Origin: an uncultured Odoribacter sp.
GTDB lineage: Bacteria > Bacteroidota > Bacteroidia > Bacteroidales > Marinifilaceae
Direction: 5' to 3'
NCBI GenBank assembly: GCA_910588375.1
Contig: CAJUQA010000001.1
Location: 62,001 to 126,000, forward strand
DNA length: 64,000 nt
Shown here: positions 31,882 through 41,212 of the stretch, piece by piece
Numbering within the stretch: position 1 is the stretch's first letter
How the letters are laid out: every line of letters starts with the position of its first letter
The notes under the pieces: generated by a model
Told to the model about the DNA's origin: nothing
Databases searched by the model: none
What the model saw: the letters and a program-made list of their open reading frames with translations, nothing else
Made by a program: the position numbers and the translations under genes

Positions 31882-32874
31882 ATGAAATATATCTTATTAC
31901 TCATAGTGCTGTTCGGATGGGGGACAGGGCGGGTGTTTGCCCAGAATATCGAATACGGCGCGGAACTGGATACGACCTATATGATGATAGGCGACCAACA
32001 GCACCTGCGTTTTCTTCTCAAAAGCGATGAAGCGGTGTCCGTCAGATTCCCGCAGTTGAAAGATACGGTGGTCGGAGGCGTGGAAATCATTGCCGGACCC
32101 GAGCGGGATTCCGTGCAGGGAAAAGACGGGAAATGGCTTTTCAGGGAGTCTTATGTGATAACCGCTTTCGACACGGGGGTGTATGTCATTCCGTCCTATG
32201 CGATAACGCTTGAAAACGGAGATTACAACAATGTCCTCCGTACCGAGCCGCTGGGTTTTGCCGTCAACACCTATAAAGTGGATGAACAGCAAGGGAATTA
32301 TGACATTGTGGCTCCCCTTCAGACTCCGTTGAATTTTGCGGAAATACTGCCTTGGCTTCTGTGGATTGTGGGCGGGTTAGCGGTAGCGGCACTGATTGCA
32401 TGGTATATTATCCGAAGGAAAAAGAACAAACCTTTGTTTGCGGCGGAAAAGAAAGTATATGTGCCTCCTTATGTCGTCGCCATAGAGAAATTGGAGCGTT
32501 TGAAAGAGGAAAAATTGTGGCAGGCCGGCAAAACAAAGGAATATTACACCCGCCTGACGGATGCCGTGCGCCAATATGTAGCCGATGAATTGCAGATTCC
32601 CGCCATGGAGCAGACTTCTTTTGAAACCGTACAGGCATTGGAGCGTAATACGCTGGTAGATGCACGGGATGCGGAAAAAATTGCCGGACTGTTGCAGGAG
32701 GCTGATTTTGTGAAATTTGCCAAATCGACACCGCTGCCGGAAGAAAATATGAAAAACCTGGATGTTGCATACGATTTTCTGCAACATACCAATGAACGTT
32801 TGAAGAGCAGCCGGGAAGAGGAGAAAGACGGGGAAGCGGAGAACACTTCCGAAACGGCTGCTTCTGAATTATAA
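31882..32874 (+). CDS. Bat-operon membrane protein with periplasmic beta domain
   Basis: A 330-residue protein: signal peptide 1-20 (RVFA-QN), a beta-rich periplasmic domain (about 22-145), one TM helix (about 157-177, WLLWIVGGLAVAALIAWYII) and a cytoplasmic helical domain starting with a basic RRKKNK. The tail is acidic (EEEKDGEAE). It has the position and layout of the DUF4381/BatD-like genes between DUF58 and BatA in Bacteroidetes operons. It probably links the VWA proteins to the cytoplasmic MoxR/DUF58 pair. Confidence 0.7.
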   Translation: MKYILLLIVLFGWGTGRVFAQNIEYGAELDTTYMMIGDQQHLRFLLKSDEAVSVRFPQLKDTVVGGVEIIAGPERDSVQGKDGKWLFRESYVITAFDTGVYVIPSYAITLENGDYNNVLRTEPLGFAVNTYKVDEQQGNYDIVAPLQTPLNFAEILPWLLWIVGGLAVAALIAWYIIRRKKNKPLFAAEKKVYVPPYVVAIEKLERLKEEKLWQAGKTKEYYTRLTDAVRQYVADELQIPAMEQTSFETVQALERNTLVDARDAEKIAGLLQEADFVKFAKSTPLPEENMKNLDVAYDFLQHTNERLKSSREEEKDGEAENTSETAASEL

Positions 32875-32897
32875 ACCATCAACCCAAATTTTCTGTT

Positions 32898-33890
32898 ATG
32901 TTTGGATACGAATTTGCCAACCCGAAATATTTTTTGATACTGGTTCTGCTGGTACCCATGATTCTATGGTATATTTTCCGGGAAAAGCGTTCACATGCTG
33001 ACTTGCAGTTCTCCTCCCTGAAAGCTTTCAGGGGAATGAAACATGCGGGCAGAGTGTGGTTGCGTCACGTTCTTTTCGCATTGAAAGTGCTGGCCATCGT
33101 GTTTTTGGTGACAGCCTTGGCGCGTCCTCAGTCCAGCAACAGCTGGCAGACCTACACCAGCGAGGGGATAGACATTATGTTGGCGCTGGATATATCCGGA
33201 AGTATGCTGGCGCGCGATTTTTCGCCCGACCGTCTGGAGGCGGCGAAAGATGTGGCTACGAAATTTATATTGGAAAGACCCCAGGATAAAATCGGGCTGG
33301 TGGTATTTGCCGGCGAGAGTTTCACGCAGTGTCCTCTGACAACGGACCAGGCCGTGCTGGTCAACTTGATGCGGGATGTCCACAGCGGAATGATTGAAGA
33401 CGGCACGGCTATCGGTTTGGGACTGGCGAATGCCGTCAACCGCTTGAAAGACAGTCCGGGTAAATCCAAAGTGGTTATATTGCTGACGGACGGAGTGAAC
33501 AACCGGGGCATGATAGCTCCCGTGACGGCGGCCGAATTGGCAAAAACATACGGCATCCGGGTATATACCATCGGTGTCGGAACCTATGGCGAAGCTCCCT
33601 ATCCGGTGCAAACGCCTTTCGGCATACAATTGCAGAACGTTCCCGTAGAGATTGATGAAGACGTGTTGAAACAGATTGCGGCCACCACCGGCGGTCAGTA
33701 TTTCCGGGCCACGGACAACAACAAACTGAAACAGATATACCAGGAAATCGATCAATTGGAAAAGAGCAAGATTGAAGTGAAACACTTCAGTAAAAAACAG
33801 GAACAATACTTCTGGTTTGCCCTGATAGGTATGTTGTTATTGATTGCCGAAGGGGTATTGAGATATACGGTATTGAGGAAAATACCGTAA
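32898..33890 (+). CDS. batA: VWA protein BatA
   Basis: A 330-residue inner membrane protein. N-terminal TM pair (about residues 8-25 and 58-75), a VWA domain with complete MIDAS motif LALDISGSMLARDF (D-x-S-x-S), the TA motif Thr in CPLTTD and Asp in LLTDGVNNRG, and a C-terminal TM (about 303-322). MIDAS residues bind a divalent cation at a protein-protein interface. BatA and BatB are arranged in tandem. Confidence 0.9.
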   Translation: MFGYEFANPKYFLILVLLVPMILWYIFREKRSHADLQFSSLKAFRGMKHAGRVWLRHVLFALKVLAIVFLVTALARPQSSNSWQTYTSEGIDIMLALDISGSMLARDFSPDRLEAAKDVATKFILERPQDKIGLVVFAGESFTQCPLTTDQAVLVNLMRDVHSGMIEDGTAIGLGLANAVNRLKDSPGKSKVVILLTDGVNNRGMIAPVTAAELAKTYGIRVYTIGVGTYGEAPYPVQTPFGIQLQNVPVEIDEDVLKQIAATTGGQYFRATDNNKLKQIYQEIDQLEKSKIEVKHFSKKQEQYFWFALIGMLLLIAEGVLRYTVLRKIP

Positions 33891-33933
33891 AAAAGGAAAA
33901 GAGTCGGATTATTTAAATTTTATAGAGAGCCTT

Positions 33934-34974
33934 ATGTTTAGATTTGCACATCCCGGACTATTATACCTGTTGGCAGTAATTCCGCTGTTGATATTGTTTT
34001 ATGTCGTGATGCGGCACCGGAAGAAAAAAGCGATTGCGGAGTTTGGAAACCCCGAACTTCTGGCACCTCTGATGCCTTTGCTTTCATTCAGACGGGGAGC
34101 CTGGAAATTTGTCATGATTCTTTTGGCGCTGTTTTTTGTCATTACCGGAGCGGCAGGACCCCAATTCGGTTCCAAGTTGCAGCAGGTAAAGAAAAAAGGA
34201 GTGGAGCTGATGATCGTATTGGATGTCTCCAATTCGATGATGGCACAGGACATTAAGCCCAGCCGTCTGGAAAAAGCGAAACTCGCCATCTCCCGGATGA
34301 TTGAAAAACTCTCCAACGATAAAGTGGGCATGATAGTTTTTGCGGGTGACGCATACGTCCAGTTGCCCATCACGACGGACTATTCATCCGCCCGTTTGTT
34401 TCTGTCCGGAATCAATACGGATATTGTTCCGGTACAAGGAACTGCCATTGGTGCCGCTATCAATACAGCCGTGAAATCCTTTACGCCGGAGACCGAAACC
34501 TCTAAGGCCATCATTGTGATTACGGATGGTGAGAATCACCAGGACGACGCCGTGGCTGCGGCGAAAGCTGCACGGGAGCAAGGAATATACGTACACACTA
34601 TCGGGATGGGACTGGAACAGGGGGCTCCTATTCCGATGAAAGGGAATCCCGGACAATTTATGAAAGACGGCCAGGGAAATGTGGTCGTTTCCAAACTGGA
34701 TGAGGCGACTTTGCGGGAAGTGGCGAAAGCCGGAGAGGGGCTTTATGTCCGGGCCAGCAACACCGATGTGGGATTGAATACCCTGCTGGACGAAGTGAAC
34801 AAAATGGATAAATCCTTGCTGGAGGAACGCATATACAGCGACTATGCTGAAAAATACCAGTACTTTTTGTTGGCGGGGCTCTTTTTCGTTTTTTTGGAAT
34901 TTATGATTTTGGGACGCAAGAACCGCCATTTTATGAAAATCAATATTTTTAAGGAGGAAAGCCGGAATGAATAA
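33934..34974 (+). CDS. batB: VWA protein BatB
   Basis: A 346-residue inner membrane protein with the same layout as BatA: two TM helices (about 8-25 and 57-75), a VWA domain with MIDAS MIVLDVSNSMMAQD, QLPITTD and VITDGENHQDDA, and a C-terminal TM (about 307-330). It overlaps the BatC gene by 8 nt. It probably pairs with BatA in a membrane complex. Confidence 0.9.
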   Translation: MFRFAHPGLLYLLAVIPLLILFYVVMRHRKKKAIAEFGNPELLAPLMPLLSFRRGAWKFVMILLALFFVITGAAGPQFGSKLQQVKKKGVELMIVLDVSNSMMAQDIKPSRLEKAKLAISRMIEKLSNDKVGMIVFAGDAYVQLPITTDYSSARLFLSGINTDIVPVQGTAIGAAINTAVKSFTPETETSKAIIVITDGENHQDDAVAAAKAAREQGIYVHTIGMGLEQGAPIPMKGNPGQFMKDGQGNVVVSKLDEATLREVAKAGEGLYVRASNTDVGLNTLLDEVNKMDKSLLEERIYSDYAEKYQYFLLAGLFFVFLEFMILGRKNRHFMKINIFKEESRNE

Positions 34975-35800
34975 GACCATGAAATACATACTATTGCTTA
35001 TCGGGATATTGGTTTTTGTGTTGCCGTCGGCGGCACAGAAAGAAAGAAAACTGATCCGGGAAGGGAACGGATTGTATGATAAACAGGAATTCGAGAAAGC
35101 GGAAGTGGAATACCGGAAAGCCCTCGACAAAAAGGATGAATCTTATGAAGCGGCCTTTAATCTGGGGGATGCACTCTACAAACAGAAAAAATATGACGAA
35201 GCCTTGCGGCAATTTTCGACCTTGGCCGAACAGGAAACAAACAAAGAGAGATTGGGGGAATTGTACCACAATATCGGGAATACCCTGCTGTCCATGCAAA
35301 AAACGGGTGAGAGCATCGAAGCTTATAAAGAGTCATTGAGAAATCGCCCCGCTTCGGAAGAGACCAAATACAATCTGGAGTTTGCCCGCCGGAAACAGCA
35401 GCAGGAGCAGCAAAACAAAGACAACAAAGATAACCAGGACAATAAGGACAACCAGAATAATAAAGACAATCAGGACAAACAGGATAGTAAAGACCAGCAG
35501 AATCAGGACAAGGACAAAGACCAAAACAAAGACCAGCAGAACCAGGATAATAAAAATCAGGACAACCAGGATCAGAAGAAAGACCAGCAGGATAAAAATC
35601 AGCCGAACAAAGACCAACAGAATAAAGATCAGCAAGAACAGCAACCACCTCAGCAACAGCCCGGCAAGATTTCTAAGGAGGATGCCCAGCGATTGTTAGA
35701 GGCTTTGCAGAACGATGAGAAAAAAGTCCAGGAGAAAGTGAGAAAAGAAAAAGTGCAACAACAGAAAGCCAAAAAACTGAAAATCGAAAAAGATTGGTAA
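34967..35800 (+). CDS. batC: TPR protein BatC
   Basis: A 277-residue protein with a signal peptide (residues 5-24, PSAAQ). Three TPR-like repeats (about 30-135; N-L-G-D-A-L-Y-K, N-I-G-N-T-L-L) are followed by a low-complexity region of about 90 residues made almost only of Gln, Asn, Asp and Lys (about 140-230), then a Lys-rich helix. The overlapping start means coupling to batB. The TPRs probably bind other Bat proteins; the long polar linker is likely unstructured. Confidence 0.85.
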   Translation: MNKTMKYILLLIGILVFVLPSAAQKERKLIREGNGLYDKQEFEKAEVEYRKALDKKDESYEAAFNLGDALYKQKKYDEALRQFSTLAEQETNKERLGELYHNIGNTLLSMQKTGESIEAYKESLRNRPASEETKYNLEFARRKQQQEQQNKDNKDNQDNKDNQNNKDNQDKQDSKDQQNQDKDKDQNKDQQNQDNKNQDNQDQKKDQQDKNQPNKDQQNKDQQEQQPPQQQPGKISKEDAQRLLEALQNDEKKVQEKVRKEKVQQQKAKKLKIEKDW

Positions 35801-35840
35801 TTTTGCAGGCTTTTAAAAAGATTTACTAAATCAGAAAAAG

Positions 35841-37667
35841 ATGAGGTGGAGCATAATTCTATGGTTATTTCTGACCGTTTTGACGGGGAAAGCCCAGGAT
35901 GTGGTATTTAAAGCGGAAGCCCCGGAAGTCGTGGAACTGGGAGAACAGTTCCGGTTATCCTACACGCTGAATCGCAAGGGGACGGACCTGAAAGTCCCGA
36001 CCTTGGAAGGATTCGACTTGCTGATGGGACCCCGGGTTAGTCAGTCCTCTAATTTTTCCAGCATAAACGGAAAAGTCACGCAAAGTGTCTCCTACACCTA
36101 TACCTATGTATTGGAAGGAATAAAAGAAGGTACATTCCAGATTCCGGTAGCGACAGTCCAGGTAGACGGCAAGTCATACCGCTCTAACCCGCTGACCATA
36201 CAGGTTGTGAAAGGAAGCGGCAATACCGGTAATTCGCAGAGACAGGCCAATCGGTCTGTACGTCCGGAAACGGGAACCCAAGTGAATGAAGACAATCTTT
36301 TCGTGAAAGTGGATGTCAGCCGGAAAAGTCTGTATATGGGAGAGAGTCTGATGGCAACCATCAAAGTGTATACACGCGTAGACCTGGTCAATTTCGGACA
36401 GAGCAAATTCCCCTCTTTTTCCGGTTTTCTGGCAGAAGAAATACAGACTCCGCAACGGGTGGAACTGGTGCGCGAAAATTATGACGGGAAAGTCTATAAT
36501 GTGGGTATCATCCGGAAACTTCTGTTATTTCCGCAACATACCGGGGAAATCACCATCGAGCCTTTTGAACTGGAATGTGTGGTGCGCCAGCAATTGACTG
36601 GCGGCCGGAGCTTCTTTGATGATTTCTTCGGGAATTACAAGGACGTCCGCGTAAAACGGGTGAGCCGTCCGGTAACGGTGCATGTCAAAGAATTGCCTTT
36701 GGAGGGACGGCCTGCCGGATTCAGCGGAACAGTGGGGCATATCACAATGCGTACCTTCGTGTCGACCGATTCCCTGGCTGCCAACGAAGCGATTACTTAC
36801 AAAGTGACTTTCCAGGGGTCGGGAAATCTGAAATTGGCAGAGGCACCCGATATGCGTTTCCCGGCAGACTTTGAGAACTATGAACCCAAAGTCACAAAAG
36901 ACATAAAGACCGGAGAGCATGGCATGTCCGGAACGGTTACGTACGAATATTTATTGATTCCGCGTTACGCCGGGGAATACACAATACCTGCCGCGGAGTA
37001 CTCTTACTACGACAGTCAGTCCAATACCTATAAGACTTTGCGGGGAAAAGAATACCGGATACGCGTGACGAAAGGAGCGGGAGGAGTTCCGGCGGACAAT
37101 AGTGTGGCTGCCGTACAGTCCTTTAAAAAAGAAGATGTCCGCCAACTGGGACGGGACATCCGTTACATAAAGACGGGACCTTTGAATTTGTTTGCCAAGG
37201 GAGCGGGTTTTTACGGCACGACAGCTTACTGGCTTGCCTTTCTGATACCTTTTGCCCTGTTTGTCATCGGTTCCCTGTTGAACCGGAGAAGGATAAAAGC
37301 CAATGCCGATTTGGCACGGGTGAAAAACAAAGCCGCCAACAAAATGGCGCGCAAACGGATGAAAGCGGCTGCCGCCGCCATGAAAAACCGTAATGCAGAA
37401 GCTTTCTATGAGGAAGTGCTCAAAGCCCTGTGGGGATATGTCAGCTACAAGCTGAACATTGACAAGGCCGAGCTCAACCGGGACAACATTAGTGAAATTC
37501 TGCAACGCAAATCGGTTGACGAAGAGAGAATCCGCGAATTTATGGAAGTACTGGATACCTGCGAATTTGCCCGTTATGCGCCGGGAAGCAATTCCGAGCA
37601 GGAAATGGATAAGGTATACCGGGACGGTATCAATGTAATAACAAGACTCGATAAAGCGATAAAATAA
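35841..37667 (+). CDS. batD: BatD (oxygen tolerance protein)
   Basis: A 608-residue envelope protein: signal peptide (1-18), repeated beta-sandwich domains (for example VVFKAEAPEVVELGEQFRLS at 21-40, and NLFVKVDVSRKSLYMGESLM at about 153), one TM helix (about 466-486, TAYWLAFLIPFALFVIGSLL) and a basic cytoplasmic helical domain. This is the BatD family layout (PF13584). It is thought to be a scaffold in the periplasm for the VWA proteins. Confidence 0.9.
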   Translation: MRWSIILWLFLTVLTGKAQDVVFKAEAPEVVELGEQFRLSYTLNRKGTDLKVPTLEGFDLLMGPRVSQSSNFSSINGKVTQSVSYTYTYVLEGIKEGTFQIPVATVQVDGKSYRSNPLTIQVVKGSGNTGNSQRQANRSVRPETGTQVNEDNLFVKVDVSRKSLYMGESLMATIKVYTRVDLVNFGQSKFPSFSGFLAEEIQTPQRVELVRENYDGKVYNVGIIRKLLLFPQHTGEITIEPFELECVVRQQLTGGRSFFDDFFGNYKDVRVKRVSRPVTVHVKELPLEGRPAGFSGTVGHITMRTFVSTDSLAANEAITYKVTFQGSGNLKLAEAPDMRFPADFENYEPKVTKDIKTGEHGMSGTVTYEYLLIPRYAGEYTIPAAEYSYYDSQSNTYKTLRGKEYRIRVTKGAGGVPADNSVAAVQSFKKEDVRQLGRDIRYIKTGPLNLFAKGAGFYGTTAYWLAFLIPFALFVIGSLLNRRRIKANADLARVKNKAANKMARKRMKAAAAAMKNRNAEAFYEEVLKALWGYVSYKLNIDKAELNRDNISEILQRKSVDEERIREFMEVLDTCEFARYAPGSNSEQEMDKVYRDGINVITRLDKAIK

Positions 37668-37673
37668 AGAGAT

Positions 37674-38426
37674 ATGAAAAGATTGTTGGTTGTATTATCG
37701 TTGCTGCTGTGGGCGGGGTGGGGAATGGCTCAGGAACCGGATGCCTCGCAGCAGGCGGAGACTTTCTATCGGGAAGGGAAATATCAGGAAGCGGCCGGTA
37801 TTTATAATCAGATATTGACACAGGGGCTGGAGTCCGCCCAATTATATTATAACTTAGGGAATTGTTATTATAAATTGGGTGAAAACACCAAGGCCATACT
37901 GAATTACGAGCGTTCCTTGCTCCTGAATCCGGGAGATGCCGATGCACGCTATAATCTGAAAATGGCACAAAACCAGGTGGTTGATAAAATAGAAGTCTTG
38001 CCCGAACTCTTCATTGTTCGCTGGTATAAAGCCTTCGTATCCCATTTCTCCGCCGACCAATGGGCTTATATTTCCGTGGTTCTCTTTTTGGTATTTCTGG
38101 CGATGGTGGCATTGTTCCTTTATTCCTCCCGTATCGTCTGGAAAAAGACCGGTTTTACCGTCGGAATCGTAGTTTTATTGCTGACCGTCATGACTGTTGC
38201 TTTTACGGTAAAACAAAACAACCGGATTACGGAACGGGAATACGGGATTATCATGACGCCCAGTGTGACTGTCAAAGGAGCTCCGGACAACAGTGGAACG
38301 GAACTTTTTGTCATTCACGAAGGACTGAAAGTGCGTATCATCGGCCATTTGGGAGACTGGGTAAACATCCGGCTGGAAGACGGGAACGAGGGATGGGTCG
38401 TGAAAAAAGACGTGGAGAAAATCTGA
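37674..38426 (+). CDS. batE: BatE (TPR and SH3 domain protein)
   Basis: A 250-residue protein: signal peptide (1-18), TPR repeats (about 22-100: FYREGKYQEAAGIYNQIL, YYNLGNCYYKLGENTKAI), two TM helices (about 122-143 and 151-171) and a C-terminal bacterial SH3 domain (about 190-250; VKGAPDNSGTELFVIHEGL, ...GDWVNI). It starts 6 bp after batD and completes the operon. SH3 domains of this type often bind peptidoglycan or proteins. Confidence 0.85.
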   Translation: MKRLLVVLSLLLWAGWGMAQEPDASQQAETFYREGKYQEAAGIYNQILTQGLESAQLYYNLGNCYYKLGENTKAILNYERSLLLNPGDADARYNLKMAQNQVVDKIEVLPELFIVRWYKAFVSHFSADQWAYISVVLFLVFLAMVALFLYSSRIVWKKTGFTVGIVVLLLTVMTVAFTVKQNNRITEREYGIIMTPSVTVKGAPDNSGTELFVIHEGLKVRIIGHLGDWVNIRLEDGNEGWVVKKDVEKI

Positions 38427-38492
38427 TTATTTATTGCCGGGACTTGCGAAAACAGCAAAAGCTTGCTAACTTTACCTCCCTAAAACCGATGT

Positions 38493-39602
38493 ATGGATAA
38501 CTTTATAGTTTCAGCAAGGAAATACCGTCCAGCCAGCTTTGATACGGTCGTCGGACAATTGTCCATTACCTCCACGCTGAGGAATGCGATCATGAATCAT
38601 CAGTTGGCACAGGCCTATTTGTTTTGCGGCCCCCGGGGGGTAGGCAAAACGACGTGTGCCCGTATCTTTGCCAAGACTATAAATTGCATGAATTTGCAGG
38701 CGAATGCCGAGCCTTGCAATGAATGCGAATCCTGCCAGGCCTTTAATGCCGGTCGCTCGCTCAACATCCACGAACTGGATGCCGCGTCCAACAATAGTGT
38801 GGACGATATCCGGGGATTGGTTGACCAGGTGCGGATACTTCCGCAAGTAGGGAAATACAGCGTCTATATCATCGACGAGGTGCACATGTTGAGTACCTCG
38901 GCCTTCAATGCTTTCCTGAAGACTCTTGAAGAACCTCCCGCCCACGCTATCTTTATTCTGGCGACGACGGAAAAGCATAAAATCCTGCCGACGATATTGT
39001 CGCGTTGCCAGATTTATGACTTCAACCGGATGAAAGTCGGGGACACCGTCGAACATCTGAAATATATTGCCGGCAAAGAGGGCGTAACGGCAGAAGAGGA
39101 AGCCCTCGACGTCATAGCCCAGAAAGCCGACGGCGCCATGCGCGATGCCCTTTCCATCTTTGACCAGGTGGTAAGCTTTTGCGGGAAGAACCTCACCTAC
39201 GACAAGGTGATAGAAAACCTGAACGTCCTGGACTACGACTACTATTTCCGGCTCACTGATTTGTTTTTCAACGGGAAAGTACCCGAAACCCTTCTCCTGT
39301 TGAATGAAATCATAGAAAAAGGATTTGATGCCGGCAATCTGTTGGCGGGTTTGGGAAAACACTTCCGCGACGTATTGGTGTCTAAAGACCCTGCTACGGT
39401 GCAATTGCTGGAAGTCAGTGCCTCCATCAAGGCTCGCTACGCCAAGCAGGCGGAAGTTTGCACGGTGGACTTTCTCTATGAAGCATTGAAAATTGTGGAA
39501 CAATGCGAAATGCAGTACAAAGTCCGCATTGAAAAACGCCTGTGCGTAGAGGTGGCATTCATCCGTTTGTGCCAAATCAATGAGCTAAAAAAAAAAATCT
39601 GA
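38493..39602 (+). CDS. dnaX: DNA polymerase III gamma subunit (dnaX, zero-frame product)
   Basis: A 369-residue clamp-loader ATPase: Walker A CGPRGVGKTTCARIFAKTIN (about 42-61), a Cys cluster (C-x8-C-x2-C-x2-C, CNECESC), Walker B VYIIDEVHMLS, sensor SRCQIY and domain III to about 360. The zero frame stops at 39602 just after a run of 11 A (39587-39597), ending ...NELKKKI. A -1 shift in that run enters the frame of 39587-40216 and gives the full-length tau form. This mirrors gamma/tau production in E. coli (ribosomal frameshift) and Thermus (transcriptional slippage on an A-run). Confidence 0.93.
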   Translation: MDNFIVSARKYRPASFDTVVGQLSITSTLRNAIMNHQLAQAYLFCGPRGVGKTTCARIFAKTINCMNLQANAEPCNECESCQAFNAGRSLNIHELDAASNNSVDDIRGLVDQVRILPQVGKYSVYIIDEVHMLSTSAFNAFLKTLEEPPAHAIFILATTEKHKILPTILSRCQIYDFNRMKVGDTVEHLKYIAGKEGVTAEEEALDVIAQKADGAMRDALSIFDQVVSFCGKNLTYDKVIENLNVLDYDYYFRLTDLFFNGKVPETLLLLNEIIEKGFDAGNLLAGLGKHFRDVLVSKDPATVQLLEVSASIKARYAKQAEVCTVDFLYEALKIVEQCEMQYKVRIEKRLCVEVAFIRLCQINELKKKI

Positions 39603-40216
39603 ATAACTCTTCCGAACTGCCTTTCTTATTGAAAATTGAAGGGTTTGACGGGAAATTCCAATCCGCAGGTGCTGTCGCGGAAAAAGAGAAACAACCGGCT
39701 GCAACCGCTTCCGTAAAAAAAATTATTCCGGAGGAAAAACCGAAACCTTCTGCTTCCTTTAAGCTGAAAGAGGCTTTTGCCGCTTCTTCCCAGGCTTATA
39801 ACAATAAAAAAGAGGTCATTTCGGAACAGCGGATAAAATTGGATGCCCGGGATACGTTTGATGTCGCCCAGGTAGAGAAAGCCTATGATGACTACATCCG
39901 GGTCCACAAACCCTCCACCACGGTCGTTGTCGCATTAAAAGCCCACAAACCCCTTATCCGTGGAGAAGAAATCTGCATCGAAATTGACAACCAATTACAG
40001 CAGGAACACCTGGAGGCTTTGAAAATCAATTTGCAGAATGCCTTGATGAGAAGCCTTAACAACGGTTTCATCTCTCTGACTCTGAAATTCTTTGAAGATA
40101 AAAACAACCGGGAGGAGAAAAAACTGATTACCGCTCAAGATAAACTGGAACATTTCGTACAGCAGAATCCGGTAATCGGCAAAATGTGCGAAATGTTCAG
40201 TTTACAAATAGAGTAA
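39587..40216 (+). CDS. dnaX: dnaX tau-specific C-terminal part (shifted frame)
   Basis: This frame is open from the stop at 39581 through the A11 run and encodes about 208 residues: a Lys run, NLNNSSELPFL, a Pro/Lys/Glu-rich linker (about 25-75) and a C-terminal domain (LDARDTFDVAQVEKAYDDYI onward) of the type that ends tau in Bacteroidetes. It has no ATG before its conserved part (only a TTG at 39629), which argues that it is reached by slippage from the upstream frame. Together the product has about 575 residues, the normal length of DnaX. Confidence 0.8.
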   Translation, partial: KKKNLNNSSELPFLLKIEGFDGKFQSAGAVAEKEKQPAATASVKKIIPEEKPKPSASFKLKEAFAASSQAYNNKKEVISEQRIKLDARDTFDVAQVEKAYDDYIRVHKPSTTVVVALKAHKPLIRGEEICIEIDNQLQQEHLEALKINLQNALMRSLNNGFISLTLKFFEDKNNREEKKLITAQDKLEHFVQQNPVIGKMCEMFSLQIE

Positions 40217-40247
40217 GAAAATATCTTTCTATTGGAATGTTTTTCAT

Positions 40248-41003
40248 TTATTTTCTGACCACATCTCTGGCGTTGGCCTGGGCTGTGGGGGTAATGACGA
40301 TGTCGTTGAGACACACGTGTTCCGGACAACTGATCGCAAATACGATAACATTCGCAATATCCTCATTGGATAAAGGAGTCAGACCGCTATACACGTTCTT
40401 GGCCGCCTCCGCGTCCCCTTTGTATCTGACCAGGGAAAACTCCGTTTCTACCATGCCGGGAGCGATGTTCGTCACTTTGATATGATCTTTCAGCATATCC
40501 ATCCGCATGGCCTTCGATAGGGCGTCGACGGCATGCTTCGTGGCGCAATATACATTGCCGCCCGGATACACCTCCTTGCCTGCCGTGGAAGCGATATTCA
40601 CGATATGCCCTTTCTGCCGGCGGATCATAAGAGGCGCCACCTCCCGGGTGATATACAGCAAGCCTTTGACATTTGTGTCTATCATTCTTTCCCAGTCATC
40701 CAGAATGCCTTCCTGTATGGGACTCACGCCTACCGCCAATCCCGCATTATTGACCAACACATCTATATTTTGCCATTTCCCTTCCAGACGCTGTACGGCT
40801 TCGTGCACCTCCTGCGGGTTCCTGACATCGAAACAGAGGGGAAGCACCTCCACGCCCTTTGCCCTGATTTTCTGGGCTATTTCTTCCAAACGCTCTTTTC
40901 TGCGGCCTGTGATAATCAGGTCATATCCGGCCTCCGCCGTTTTCAGTGCTGTCGCCTGTCCGATACCGGATGTTGCTCCTGTAATGAATGCTATCTTGTT
41001 CAT
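40248..41003 (-). CDS. SDR-family oxidoreductase (YdfG-like)
   Basis: The start at 41003 (MNKIAFITGATSGIGQATAL) is chosen; upstream residues do not match the fold. The 251-residue short-chain dehydrogenase has the NAD(P)-binding T-G-x-x-x-G-I-G, an Arg pair (TGRRKERLE) that favours NADPH, N-A-G-L-A, and the catalytic Ser (NIASTAG) and Tyr-x-x-x-Lys (YCATKHA). The C-terminus matches 3-hydroxy acid dehydrogenases such as YdfG. It is convergent with dnaX (31 bp). Confidence 0.88.
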   Translation of the reverse strand: MNKIAFITGATSGIGQATALKTAEAGYDLIITGRRKERLEEIAQKIRAKGVEVLPLCFDVRNPQEVHEAVQRLEGKWQNIDVLVNNAGLAVGVSPIQEGILDDWERMIDTNVKGLLYITREVAPLMIRRQKGHIVNIASTAGKEVYPGGNVYCATKHAVDALSKAMRMDMLKDHIKVTNIAPGMVETEFSLVRYKGDAEAAKNVYSGLTPLSNEDIANVIVFAISCPEHVCLNDIVITPTAQANARDVVRK

Positions 41004-41212
41004 GGGACTTTCTCTTTTACAACTTCTGTATGCAAAAGTAGGAATTAATATCAAAACAACCGTAAGGAAAGCTCTCTGTTTGAAAAATTGTTACGATAGG
41101 GAAAGATATATGGAAAATCTCTGCGGGGAAGACGCCGGAAGAATAAAAACTTCGGGGAGAATTTATATATTTGTGACGGAATAGAAGTGAACCGCTTGAT
41201 TTTAGGTGAGAC

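Noticed and set aside
35333..35656. Hydrophobic ORF antisense to BatC
   Set aside because: It is a reflection of the Gln/Asn/Asp/Lys-coding repeats on the other strand; no start signal or homologous pattern.
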